Of a stretch of 64,000 bases of DNA, positions 43,101 through 51,617 are shown one piece after another (positions within the stretch are counted from its first letter, which is position 1; every line of letters begins with the position of its first letter). Both the position numbers and the translations under genes were made by a program. The notes beneath the pieces are model-generated. The model saw only the letters and a program-made list of their open reading frames with translations, ran no database searches and was not told where the DNA came from. The DNA is from JAMLJG01 sp035327585 (GTDB lineage: Bacteria > Verrucomicrobiota > Kiritimatiellia > CAIVKH01): assembly GCA_035327585.1 (NCBI GenBank), contig DAOLDD010000002.1, positions 1-64,000 on the forward strand, given 5' to 3'.

Positions 43101-46100
43101 CTGAATTTCCGTCCAGTCATCCAAGCCATCGCCATCCGTATCCGTGTGGTGCGGATCAGTTCCCGCTTGGTATTCCTCCAAATTGCTCAACCCATCCCCA
43201 TCCGCGTCCGCCAGGGCGTCGTACATGGAGGCGATTTCGTTGGAGGAGAGGGCTGAGCTGTAGATGCGCACTTCATCAAGTTTTCCGTGCCACATGTCTG
43301 AAGCGTTGCCTTGGTCATGGCGACGTCCGATCCGCCACCCATTCCCACCACCGGGCAAGGCGTTGTTGCCGGATGTGCCACTGGCGCGAAGAATTCCGTC
43401 GGTGTAAACGGCGAGATTGGTCCGGTTAAACGATCCGGTAACGCGGACCCAGCGACCCGTTGGAAACCCCGTTGTGTCCTGTTTCTGCCGCCATGTACCG
43501 TCGTAATAACCCACGCTAAAGAGATGGGAGGTTCCATTCAGGGTGAGCGAGAACTCGACATCGCCGTATCCAGGATAGACCTCATTGAATAGCCCGCGAT
43601 AGACACTCGCTTCATCAAGGGTATCCGCCCACGCCCATGCATCAATGGTAATGGTGTTGGTAATGGCGGAGGAAAGAGCAGTACCGATGGAAATATAATC
43701 ATCAATCCCGTCAAACCACATTCCCTGCCCCACCCTCCCTTGAACACGGTTCGTCGCGCTCATACTGGTCAAACTGCCCGGGTAATTCGTGGAAACGGCG
43801 TTGCTGGCGACCGTGCCTCCAGCCTCCTCAAACCTCCACCACGCTACCAAGCTGTTGCTCGCCAAAGAATTCGGATTGAACCCATGCAAAATCTCCCACC
43901 AGTCCGGCATGCCATCCTGATCGGCGTCGGGGTCGGTGAGGGTGATGTTCAGGTTGGTGGCGCCGCTGTGCGCGAGGACGGGGTTGTTGGTGTAGACGCC
44001 GCGCGCCTCGGGGCCGTCCTGCGCCGCGTTGGTGTTGGAATCGCGGTAGGCGGCCAGCGTGTAAGCGCGGCGGTTCGGCACATTGCTGATGACGTAAGGG
44101 CCTGGCCCCGGCAGCGTGGTTGCATACAAACCGAGGAAGGCGAAGCCGTTCGAGTACACGGCGCCGATATCCGCGGCGGCGAGCGCGCGGCTGTACACCT
44201 TCACCTCGTCGATCCGCCCCTGAAAGCGGCGGTTCAGCGTATGGCGGTTGCCGATCAGGAAGTTGTTCCCGCCGTCGGCGACCGCGCCGCTGACGTTCGT
44301 GCGGACGACCTCCACGCCATTGAGGTAGCCGATGAAATTAGTGCCGTCGTACACCGAGGCGACATGGCTCCAGATGTTGTCTGGAATATAGCTATGCCCG
44401 CCCGCGCTGGACGAGATGAAATACTCGACTCCGCCAAGTTTTAGCGCGTAGTAGATGCCTTGGGCAACATTGTCGGCTATGAAAATCGCCATATCGTTGT
44501 AATAACTGCGCGCGCGGCCGACGATGTAGGCGTCCTGGTTTACGGAGGGATTGATCCACGCCGACATCGTGAACCGATTGGCGAGTCCGCCGACCAGTGC
44601 GGGCGGGCGACCAACATGAATGCTCCCGGTCGAGCTCGTAAAGGTGTAGGCGCCGCCGCTGTAGCCGGTATTCGTCCATTTCGCGCTATAAAGAGTACCG
44701 GTATGGGCACTGCCGCTGAAGTCGGTGACGCGGTTCGTTTCCTGCGGGTTCATGGCGTAGTGCAGAACCAAGCCCGCTTCGGTACGGGCCTCCACGACGA
44801 CCGGCCCGGTCTGACCGCCGCTGTAGGCGACCGTGCCGGCGAGGTTCACGAGGTGGGACGCGGGATCGGAAGGATCGGTGCCCGCTTGGAGCTCCAGCCA
44901 GTCCGATGAGCCGTCGCCATCCGTGTCGGGGTCGTGCAATTCGATGTCGACTCCGGCCTGGTCATTGGTGAGCTGGAAGCCGTTGCCGTTGTAGAAGCCA
45001 ACCGGCTCGAAGTGGTCGCGAACTCCGTTCCCGTTCGCGTCGCGCCAGGCCGTGACCCAGTAGTTGCTCAAGGTGGGCACGTTGGCGAACGCATAGGCGC
45101 CGGGCACGGCCTGGTTCGTGGACCGTGTGTTTTCGCCGCCGTTTCCAGACCGATAGAGCCCTTCAAGTTCCACAGGCGTCAGGGTGGCGCGGTACATCTG
45201 CACCTCGTCCAGCCTGCCCTTGAAGTACCAGCCGGCGCCGGGCGAGATATCGCCCAGCGTCGCCGTCACGTTGTTGGAACGCACGGGCTGCACGGAATAG
45301 ACCGCGCTGGTCGCGGCGAGCGTTCCGTTGAGGTAGAGCCGGGTCATCGAGCCGTCGTATGTGACGAATACGTGCTGCCAAACGCCGTTGGTGACTACGT
45401 TGCCAATGGTTGCGTCGCGCACCCCGCTGAGGTCCTGCGGATTTACTCTGGAATCCAGTCCCGTCCCGTTGCTGTTTAGGATCAAAAAGATGGAGTCATC
45501 ACCAAACCACGTTTTGCCGAGAATGGATCCCAGCGAAATGCCCGAATCGGCCCGGAACCAAGCGCCCCAGCTCAAACGCTCGCCGCCGACGGCCTGACGG
45601 AGCTGACCCAGTTGGATGGTGTCGTTGCCATCGAACGAATAGGCCCCGCCCGCCTTGCCATTTGTCGTCCATGTCGCGCCGTTGACGGTGAGCGGGGTGT
45701 TCCAGGCGCTGTTGTCGTGGGTGGTGTTGGCGCCGTCGAACCGGAGATGCAGCACGGGCGGGCTGGTGACGACGCCGTAGGGGGTCAGCGAAATGTACAG
45801 TGTTCCGGTCTGCGACCCGGCGTAGCTGGTCTGGCCGGAGATCGTGGCGGGGAATGACGCGGGGTTGAGCGGGTCGGTGCCGTAGGTCACTTCATCCCCA
45901 TCGTCGGCCCCGTCGCCGTCAGTATCGGCCACCCTCGGGTTCGTGCCCAACGCGTGTTCCTCGGCATCCGTCAAACTGTCCGCATCGGTGTAGGCATTCG
46001 AGGGGTTCGAATAATCCTCGCCGATCCAAAACGAGCCGTTACCGGAACTCTCTTCGATGAAATCGGCCAACCCGTCGCCGTCTGCGTCATTCGTACTGCC

Positions 46101-48164
46101 GTAGTGGAACCCGATGTCCGTCAGGGATATCCCCTCCTTGTTGCCGTTGGTGCGCGTGGTGTAGTGCACCAAGCCCACGCCGAAGGTGAAGATGCCGCTC
46201 CCGTCCACGGCGGGGCTGGTCTGCACCAGATAATTGGAACCGTGCGGCCCGACCTCGAAGGTGTTATTGGAGAGCGATACGACCGCGGCGCCCATCCACC
46301 CCGCCGGCACGTCGTAGGCGGCGTTGGCGCTGATGGTTCCGACGCTCAACACGACGTTGGACGCGAAGGCGTTGGTGATGGCGTAGAATATGTTCCTGCG
46401 CAGTTCCAGGTTGGTCATGCCGCCGGCGGTGCTGACGGCCCAGTTGGTCAACCGGTGGAAGGTCTGGAAGGTGAGCTGGGCGCTCGGTCCGGCGGCGTAC
46501 ACCCCTTCGGCGCCGTCGCGGATGAGGACGTTCGCGACCACGCCGGTCGTGCCCGCGCCCAGAATCGAGATTCCGCGCTGGCAGTGCAGCAATTGCGCGT
46601 GCCGCACGGTCTGGGTGCCCGGCGCGTTGAGTTCCACCCCGGTCTGGGCATACTTGATCGTCACGCCGGTCAGGAAGTTCGTGCCGCTATCCAGGATGAA
46701 CGCGCGGGGATAGCGGTTGCTGAGCGGGTCCAGCCCGCCGTATCCCGTGATCGCCTCGCCGTGGTTCGTATCCGCGGCGGAGGTGAAGATGGCGGGGTTG
46801 AGCAGGTGGCTCCGGCATTCGACGAACGCGCCGTTGATCAGTTGGATGTAGCCGTTGGTGGCGAATTTGACGACCGCGCCGGGCTCGATGGTCAGTTTTG
46901 ATCCGGACAGCACGAGTGCGTTGCTCACGTAATAGGTCTGGCCGTTTCGCAGGATCAAATTCGAGGTGTTGGTGCCGGTATATTCGATGTAGTCGATGAC
47001 GAAGTGCGGTTGTGCGCGGGGTTCGTAGCGGGCGAATTCGCGGCGGGCCTCGGGTTCATCGGCCAGTTGCTGGTCATCTGCCGGAGCGCCGCGCGGCGGG
47101 GGCAGACTCCGCCCCAGATCGAGGGAAGCGCGCGACTGAAACAGCGCGGGCTGCCGCGCCAGCAGGGGGGCCAGCGGGATTTCCTCGGACAGGAACACGC
47201 GCCCGCCTTCGCGCACGATCCGGAGCCCCACCGCCTGCCGGTCCGCGTCGTCGAGGTGCAGGCCTCCCAGCGCCACGCCCTCCCGACCGGTATAGGCATA
47301 AGACCGCATGTACGTATGCGCCTCATACCAGCCTTCCGCATCCTGTCGAAACACCTGAATGGGTTCCGGACTCAGCGCTTGCGGTTCCGCGTCGCCGTCC
47401 CGGTTGACTCCCATGCGCGCGAGGTCGAGATCCATCAGCTCCGTCAGCACGCAGAGCGTTACGTCCTCCGCGTTGAGTTTGGCCTGCTCCGGATGCGGCA
47501 GGCCGCCGTACAGATAAACAAATTGCTCCAGCCCCCACGGGCGCACGGTGTAGACGATATCGGCGTCGACCGCGTCAAAGGCGTTGGTATAGAAGACGCC
47601 ATCGGGCGCGGCCTGCGCATGGCTGTCCCGCGGTAGCGCGATGATGACGCGCCGACCGGTGCGCTGCTCGTGGTAGGCCAGCCCGGCGGCCGCGGACCGG
47701 GAGGGCGCCCGGTCCGCCCGCCGGGCCGTTTCGACGACCACCGCCCGGTTGGCGTTCGCCGCGAAGCGCACTGGCGCGGGTTGCGCGGCGAAGGCCACGG
47801 CGCCGTCGGCTTCGATTCGCGGTTCGATCCGCGTCGGTTGCGCGCGCCCCGCTTCATCTGTGTAGACTTGGGCGCTTGAGATCGGCGCATAGGTCGGTGA
47901 TCGCACCGTTGCCGCGGGTTGCTCCCGCCGTTCCTCGGACATGGCCATCGCCGCTGCTTGCGCGCGCATCCATTCGAGATATTCCAACGCATTCGTACCG
48001 GTGCGCGCCTCGGTATCGGTCTGTCTGCTTTCCGCGAAACCCGCATCAAGAAAAAGGGCATCCTCCGGCGCGTTCGTCGTCGCCTCGCCCTGCGCGCGCG
48101 CCGGGTTCGACCCCGAGATACAGATGAAGGCCAGAACCAAACTTAATCCACTTCGCGCGCTCAT
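40116..48164 (-). CDS. Giant secreted multidomain protein (beta-helix, LamG, Asp-rich repeats)
   Basis: The 2682-residue surface or secreted protein has a signal peptide ending ARA near residue 24 and an Ala/Arg-rich segment. A beta-helix-like region lies at about 390-650 (LTIEPGAVVKF, TGVTIKYAQTG). Three LamG-like lectin domains lie at about 805-1005, 1130-1330 and 1440-1655. Two similar nidogen-like sandwiches lie at about 1780-1970 and 2105-2300 (FYGGVYTQVYVAMNGVLVF; QIHVSDNGLLSFDVI). Many calcium-type DTDGDGL repeats and at least five SGxxxYSGxQTG carboxypeptidase-regulatory-like modules separate them. It ends without a recognised anchor or sorting signal. It is the first gene of the RHS-immunity operon. 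Adhesion or carbohydrate binding is likely. Confidence 0.9.
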   Translation of the reverse strand: MSARSGLSLVLAFICISGSNPARAQGEATTNAPEDALFLDAGFAESRQTDTEARTGTNALEYLEWMRAQAAAMAMSEERREQPAATVRSPTYAPISSAQVYTDEAGRAQPTRIEPRIEADGAVAFAAQPAPVRFAANANRAVVVETARRADRAPSRSAAAGLAYHEQRTGRRVIIALPRDSHAQAAPDGVFYTNAFDAVDADIVYTVRPWGLEQFVYLYGGLPHPEQAKLNAEDVTLCVLTELMDLDLARMGVNRDGDAEPQALSPEPIQVFRQDAEGWYEAHTYMRSYAYTGREGVALGGLHLDDADRQAVGLRIVREGGRVFLSEEIPLAPLLARQPALFQSRASLDLGRSLPPPRGAPADDQQLADEPEARREFARYEPRAQPHFVIDYIEYTGTNTSNLILRNGQTYYVSNALVLSGSKLTIEPGAVVKFATNGYIQLINGAFVECRSHLLNPAIFTSAADTNHGEAITGYGGLDPLSNRYPRAFILDSGTNFLTGVTIKYAQTGVELNAPGTQTVRHAQLLHCQRGISILGAGTTGVVANVLIRDGAEGVYAAGPSAQLTFQTFHRLTNWAVSTAGGMTNLELRRNIFYAITNAFASNVVLSVGTISANAAYDVPAGWMGAAVVSLSNNTFEVGPHGSNYLVQTSPAVDGSGIFTFGVGLVHYTTRTNGNKEGISLTDIGFHYGSTNDADGDGLADFIEESSGNGSFWIGEDYSNPSNAYTDADSLTDAEEHALGTNPRVADTDGDGADDGDEVTYGTDPLNPASFPATISGQTSYAGSQTGTLYISLTPYGVVTSPPVLHLRFDGANTTHDNSAWNTPLTVNGATWTTNGKAGGAYSFDGNDTIQLGQLRQAVGGERLSWGAWFRADSGISLGSILGKTWFGDDSIFLILNSNGTGLDSRVNPQDLSGVRDATIGNVVTNGVWQHVFVTYDGSMTRLYLNGTLAATSAVYSVQPVRSNNVTATLGDISPGAGWYFKGRLDEVQMYRATLTPVELEGLYRSGNGGENTRSTNQAVPGAYAFANVPTLSNYWVTAWRDANGNGVRDHFEPVGFYNGNGFQLTNDQAGVDIELHDPDTDGDGSSDWLELQAGTDPSDPASHLVNLAGTVAYSGGQTGPVVVEARTEAGLVLHYAMNPQETNRVTDFSGSAHTGTLYSAKWTNTGYSGGAYTFTSSTGSIHVGRPPALVGGLANRFTMSAWINPSVNQDAYIVGRARSYYNDMAIFIADNVAQGIYYALKLGGVEYFISSSAGGHSYIPDNIWSHVASVYDGTNFIGYLNGVEVVRTNVSGAVADGGNNFLIGNRHTLNRRFQGRIDEVKVYSRALAAADIGAVYSNGFAFLGLYATTLPGPGPYVISNVPNRRAYTLAAYRDSNTNAAQDGPEARGVYTNNPVLAHSGATNLNITLTDPDADQDGMPDWWEILHGFNPNSLASNSLVAWWRFEEAGGTVASNAVSTNYPGSLTSMSATNRVQGRVGQGMWFDGIDDYISIGTALSSAITNTITIDAWAWADTLDEASVYRGLFNEVYPGYGDVEFSLTLNGTSHLFSVGYYDGTWRQKQDTTGFPTGRWVRVTGSFNRTNLAVYTDGILRASGTSGNNALPGGGNGWRIGRRHDQGNASDMWHGKLDEVRIYSSALSSNEIASMYDALADADGDGLSNLEEYQAGTDPHHTDTDGDGLDDWTEIQVAGTDPLNWDTDGDGLPDGWEYEYCFDIYDTIETEDDYCFDPLDPADGAFDLDGDGLSNYEEYVAGTYMAVSDSDGDGLSDGEELLGAYSAASYPYQWRSPTGGYQYVTNWHGVNTNISDAIAIGFPFEFYGGVYTQVYVAMNGVLVFENQDVPFYNQTIPNTNEPNGLVAVLWDELQPFLSAHSTVSWFTNSVNGHFTHSNELVITWNWLTNSATPGHRYTFQALLRPDKGSIVMQYECTRQVLPGATIGVESESGRIARTNHLAFLRERAYIYRKYVSDPLVSDTDGDGWTDREEVNAYGTDPMGYDTDGDGLLDADEAQYFGHLLHPDRDFDGLSDYDEAIAHQTITFVADSDGDGLNDGDEILHGTNPWASDTDNDGLGDAEEVALGLDPLDPDSDGDGLPDSEIHGVYSVVPASFQWRDITNSGVLVTNWTGAGDEAYTSITNPHAYSFFDLTPTQIHVSDNGLLSFDVISVSRLNEALPNPDAPNGILAAFWDDLVLATNAAPTSSVYYLYTTNLVGESETIVSWHDLAHRNDLTTRYTFQAVLQRETNSASQVSRVLVQFHSMTGQWADGSSATLGVESRMGRIATVYSHNEAAVTNGLALLYTRYKTSAMLADTDGDGLIDYDEIYIHKTDPLVADTDGDGLSDGFEIAHGSDPLLSASKIVVISGTLGYSGVQTGVFHVVATNGASIWSTSTTGTVYTITNVPTLVSLGIRAYRDSSGDGVENRGEAYGVHGPTTLTANVSGLHIELSDPDEDSDMLPDWWEYAWLGDMALDGDDDPDLDGADNLAEYEAFTDPLMADTDGDGRLDGEESAIGHNPNDPGEYAVRVAGQVLCSPAWNGSVWIVAVTNAASWSTDLATEAAHDRTFQIDRLLPGTSYWLKAYLDVDDDGAFDVGEEYGVNIDSPIVLQHDLHGVNIPIPDADGDGLDDGWESAYGISSQGAGDDTDGDGVSNLHERLMGRDPLEQYTQDTNLIIRLKVYTPINHQE

Positions 48165-48463
48165 GAGGCAACCCCCTGGCGGTCATTGGCAATAGGATGA
48201 TTCGAGTCTCTATCATGCGCGCGAAGCAGGAGTCAAGGCCGGATCCAGATTTTTGCTGAGCGGTTCCCGATGTTGGAAAAGTGCTCTCAGAGACATGCCT
48301 TGGGGATGTCATCGCATGAATCGCTCCGTTATCGAACAGGTCCGTATAGCAACGCAAGGAGTGGGCATATTGGACGCCAAGATGCCAGATGGTGCCTCAA
48401 CGAGCCCGTACATGCCACGAGGGGAATCCAGAGCGAGTGGACGGGTGTGAGCTCTTGCTGATG
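48165..48463. promoter_or_regulatory. Upstream region of the giant-protein/RHS operon
   Basis: The gap of about 300 bases separates the AKR copy 2 stop from the operon start. On the minus strand TTGACT (48231-48236) is followed after 17 bases by TAGAGA (48208-48213), a possible promoter, and GGGGG lies shortly before the ATG at 48164. Nothing else is recognised: short frames here do not look coding, and no terminator is evident after the AKR gene. Confidence 0.3.
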
Positions 48464-49663
48464 CTAGTCCGACTCGCTGAGGCGCTTTTTCGGGGCCTCG
48501 AAGAAGCGTTCGTGCGCTTCGCGCAGGAGCGCGGGGATCCGGTCGGCGAAGGGGCTGCGCGCGAGTGCCGCGGACCAGTCGAAATCACCGGCTTTTTCCG
48601 CGTTCACGCCGGGGAACCAGTGGCCACCCTGCCCGAGCAGGTTGTAGCGCATTTTGGCGAAGGACTCCATGTCGAGCGCCGTGGCCCAGGTCCAAAGGCG
48701 CAGGATCTCGTGCACGTTGATCCCGCCCGGCGCATCGGCCCAGAACGGCAATCCCTCGTGCCAGCGCGAGGCCCAGTCGGCGCCGAGGACGCGCGCCACC
48801 TCCGCATGAATACGCGCGGCAATGGGCGCGGTGACGTCGCCCGCATGCGCGTAGTGCGCCAGTCCCGCCACGTGCTCGTCGAAATCCGTCGGCCGGCTCG
48901 CCCCGAGGCTCAACGTGTGCACCTGCGGACGGCTCAGGCAATACAGGTCGTTGAATTGCATCGGGGTGAGTGGAGCGCAGAGGCGCAACAGCTTTTCCGA
49001 CGGCTCATACAACTTGCCGCCCTTGTCGTTGGGGCTGATGATGAATACGCCCATGTCCTGCTTCGTCGCGGCCTCAATCGCGGGCCAGGTGAATTCGTTC
49101 ACGAAGTACCAGTGCAGGTTGACGTAGTCAAAACGCCCCGTCTCGATCGCGCGCACCGTGCTCTCCACGGGACCGTGCGTCGAGAATCCGATGTGGCGCA
49201 CCCGGCCCTCGCGTTTCAATTGCTCCGCGGTGTCGAGGGAGCCGCCGGGGAGCAGCGTCTGCTCCAGCACCTCGTGGTTGTTGATGCCGTGGATGCCGAG
49301 CAGTTCCACATGCTCGAGGCGCAGGTTCGCGAGGCAGGTCTCGAAGACCGAAAGGAATTCAGCGCCTGTGTCGCGTGGTCCAATTTTCGTCTGTACGATC
49401 AGCTCGTCGCGCGGAAATTGAGGCAGGATGCGCCCCAGTTGGATCTCCGAGGTGCCGTAGCCGCGCGCCGTCTCGATGTGATTGATGCCGAGCTCAACAG
49501 CATGGCGAATCGTCGCTTCCAGGTTCGCCTGGTTGTCGTCCGGAATTTCGTTAGGCGGGAGATCCTTCCACGCGTGCTGGTAGCGCATGCCGCCGCAGGA
49601 GAACACCGGCATGCTCAGTCCGGTGCGACCAAAGCGACGCCGCGGCATTTCTATTTGATTCAC
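48464..49663 (-). CDS. Aldo/keto reductase, copy 2
   Basis: The 399-residue AKR starts at GTG (49661-49663), which overlaps the dusB copy 2 stop as GTGA. The same motifs as copy 1 are intact: ETARGYGTSE with Glu in place of the usual Asp, LIVQTKIG, LLGIHGIN and the C-terminal FFEAPKKRLSESD end. It differs from copy 1 at about 20 residues, clustered in the first 80 and last 60 positions. It forms the distal end of the men-dusB-AKR transcription unit. Substrate unknown; a link with menaquinone or tRNA modification is possible only through operon position. Confidence 0.9.
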   Translation of the reverse strand: MNQIEMPRRRFGRTGLSMPVFSCGGMRYQHAWKDLPPNEIPDDNQANLEATIRHAVELGINHIETARGYGTSEIQLGRILPQFPRDELIVQTKIGPRDTGAEFLSVFETCLANLRLEHVELLGIHGINNHEVLEQTLLPGGSLDTAEQLKREGRVRHIGFSTHGPVESTVRAIETGRFDYVNLHWYFVNEFTWPAIEAATKQDMGVFIISPNDKGGKLYEPSEKLLRLCAPLTPMQFNDLYCLSRPQVHTLSLGASRPTDFDEHVAGLAHYAHAGDVTAPIAARIHAEVARVLGADWASRWHEGLPFWADAPGGINVHEILRLWTWATALDMESFAKMRYNLLGQGGHWFPGVNAEKAGDFDWSAALARSPFADRIPALLREAHERFFEAPKKRLSESD

Positions 49664-50730
49664 GTCGCCCTCGTTGGTTCGTTCGATAGTTCCTCGCACC
49701 CCACCCCGCGGTCCAGTTCCCTGTCCATTTGGAATTTCGGGTCGGCGGCGGCCCCTGCGTCCCGGGGGCGGTCCTCTCCGCGCCGAAGGTCGGGGGGGAG
49801 CTGTTTCGCGAAATCCGAAATCACCCGGCGCGCGTCGTCAATGCTGTCCACACTATTGCAGGCAAGGCGCAATCGGTTCACATGTGGGAATCCCGATGCG
49901 TACCACAGGAGATGCTTCCGCGTGAGGCGTGCGGAGAGCTGGCTTTCGCCGTAATGCGCGGCGTGATAATCAAGATGACGGTCGACCACCGCCGCCCACT
50001 CCTCCACCGTCGGGTCCTCATCGCCCTTCCCTGCCAGTGCGCGAAATATCCACGGATTGCCCAGCGCGCCCCGGCTCACCATCACCGCATCGCAACCCGT
50101 CGCCTCGCGCATACGCACGGCATCCGCCACCGCCATCAAATCACCGTTGCCGACGGTCACGATGCGCGGATTCACGGCGCGCGCCGCCGCGATGCCCGCC
50201 GCGATGCCGGGCATGCTGACCCGCACCGCATAGGTATCCTCGCGCGTGCGTCCGTGGATCGTGATCATGTCCGCGCCCGCCCGCGCGATCGCGGCCGCGT
50301 TAGCCTCGACATTGATGGTATCCGGCGTGAAGCCCAGCCGGATTTTCACGGAGAGTGGCCGCTTCGTGGCCGCGCGCGCGGCGGCGACAATTTGTTCGAG
50401 ACGCCCGGTGTCCTTCAACAGTGCGGAACCGAGCCCCGAGCCCACCACCTTGCGGACGGGACAGCCCATGTTCAGGTCGATGGCGTCAAACCCGGCACGA
50501 TCCAGCACGGTAACCGCCGCGTGCACTCGTTCCGGATCCGGCCCGGTCACCTGCACGCCCAGGACGGACTCGCTTTCATGCCGCGCGAGCATTTCGACCG
50601 TGCGGCGATTGCGAATCAGCAGCGCCACCGCCGACAACATTTCAACGTACGTCAGGCCTGCCCCCAACTCCTGGCAAATGCGACGAAACGGCACATCGCT
50701 GACGCCTGCGAGCGGCGCGAGAATACCGCG
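48464..50730. repeat. Duplicated dusB-AKR segment, copy 2
   Basis: Direct repeat partner of 27767-30036, 2267 bases long. The three-base length difference is one extra Thr codon at the end of dusB copy 1. The pair brackets about 18.4 kb with the RAYT elements and the giant-protein/RHS operon. Confidence 0.9.
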
Positions 50731-50775
50731 ATTCGCAAGCGTCAACGTGCCGAGTTGGAAGGGCGTTTCGAGCAT
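49660..50775 (-). CDS. dusB: tRNA-dihydrouridine synthase, copy 2 (intact)
   Basis: The 371-residue DusB-type enzyme reduces uridine to dihydrouridine in tRNA with FMN and NADPH. It starts MLETPFQLGTLTLANRG, the normal first strand of the barrel. RGILAPLAGVSD, the catalytic Cys in DLNMGCPVRKVVG, LSVKIRLG, TIHGRTRED and VTVGNGDL follow. The C-terminal helical domain includes RKHLLWYASGFP. It follows menB by 11 bases and is therefore part of the men operon, while its stop overlaps the AKR GTG. It is the probable ancestral copy, as copy 1 lacks the 5' end. Confidence 0.93.
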   Translation of the reverse strand: MLETPFQLGTLTLANRGILAPLAGVSDVPFRRICQELGAGLTYVEMLSAVALLIRNRRTVEMLARHESESVLGVQVTGPDPERVHAAVTVLDRAGFDAIDLNMGCPVRKVVGSGLGSALLKDTGRLEQIVAAARAATKRPLSVKIRLGFTPDTINVEANAAAIARAGADMITIHGRTREDTYAVRVSMPGIAAGIAAARAVNPRIVTVGNGDLMAVADAVRMREATGCDAVMVSRGALGNPWIFRALAGKGDEDPTVEEWAAVVDRHLDYHAAHYGESQLSARLTRKHLLWYASGFPHVNRLRLACNSVDSIDDARRVISDFAKQLPPDLRRGEDRPRDAGAAADPKFQMDRELDRGVGCEELSNEPTRAT

Positions 50776-50786
50776 GGGTTTTCCTG

Positions 50787-51617
50787 CTATGGACGGCGCG
50801 GAAAGCGGCTGAAGTCCGGTTTCCGCTTCTCCACAAAGGCCTTTTTGCCTTCCTGCGCCTCCTCGGTCATGTAGTAGAGCAGCGTCGCGTTGCCCGCGAG
50901 CTCCTGCAAGCCCGATTGTCCGTCGCAATCCGCATTCAACGCGGCCTTGAGGCAGCGGATGGACAGTGGGGACTTCTCGAGAATTTCACGGCACCACGCG
51001 ACGGTTTCCTCCTCGAGGCGCGCCAGCGGGACCACCGTGTTCACCAATCCCATCTCCAACGCCTGCTGCGCGTTGTACTGGCGGCACAGGTACCAGATTT
51101 CGCGCGCCTTCTTCTGGCCGACGATGCGGGCGAGGTAGGACGCGCCGAACCCGCCATCGAACGAGCCGACCTTCGGGCCGGTCTGACCGAAAATCGCATT
51201 GTCCGCGGCGATCGTCAGGTCGCACATGACGTGCAGAACGTGGCCTCCGCCGATGGCATAGCCGGCGACCATCGCGATGATCGGCTTCGGACAGGCCCGG
51301 ATGTCGCGCTGGAAATCGAGCACGTTCAGGTGGTGCTGCCCGCCCTCGTCGCGGTAGCCCGCGTCGCCGCGAATTTTCTGGTCGCCGCCGGAGCAAAACG
51401 CCTTGTCGCCCGCGCCGGTCAGGATGATCACGCCGATCTGCTCGTCGAGGCGCGCGTCCTGCAATGCCGCGATCATTTCCTTCACGGTGAGCGGACGGAA
51501 CGCATTGCGCACCTCCGGCCGGTTGATGGTGATCTTCGCGATCCCCTCACCTTTTTCGTATTTGATGTCCGTGTAGTCGCCCGCCTTGATCCACTTCACG
51601 TTGCCGCCCATGATCAT
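50787..51617 (-). CDS. menB: 1,4-dihydroxy-2-naphthoyl-CoA synthase MenB
   Basis: This crotonase-fold enzyme cyclises o-succinylbenzoyl-CoA in menaquinone synthesis. The 276 residues carry the MenB-specific blocks RPEVRNAFRPLTVKEM near residue 33, AFCSGGDQKIRGDAGY near 83, YAIGGGHVLHVMCDLTIAA (oxyanion region) and GPKVGSFDGGFGASYLAR with the catalytic Asp/Tyr environment. KKAFVEKRKPDFSRFPRRP is the typical C-terminal end. The start ATGATCATG overlaps the menH stop by four bases. Confidence 0.97.
   Translation of the reverse strand: MIMGGNVKWIKAGDYTDIKYEKGEGIAKITINRPEVRNAFRPLTVKEMIAALQDARLDEQIGVIILTGAGDKAFCSGGDQKIRGDAGYRDEGGQHHLNVLDFQRDIRACPKPIIAMVAGYAIGGGHVLHVMCDLTIAADNAIFGQTGPKVGSFDGGFGASYLARIVGQKKAREIWYLCRQYNAQQALEMGLVNTVVPLARLEEETVAWCREILEKSPLSIRCLKAALNADCDGQSGLQELAGNATLLYYMTEEAQEGKKAFVEKRKPDFSRFPRRP

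Noticed and set aside
40300..43250. Repeated Asp-coding blocks as a DNA satellite
   Set aside because: These are calcium-type protein repeats with variable spacing inside one long reading frame.
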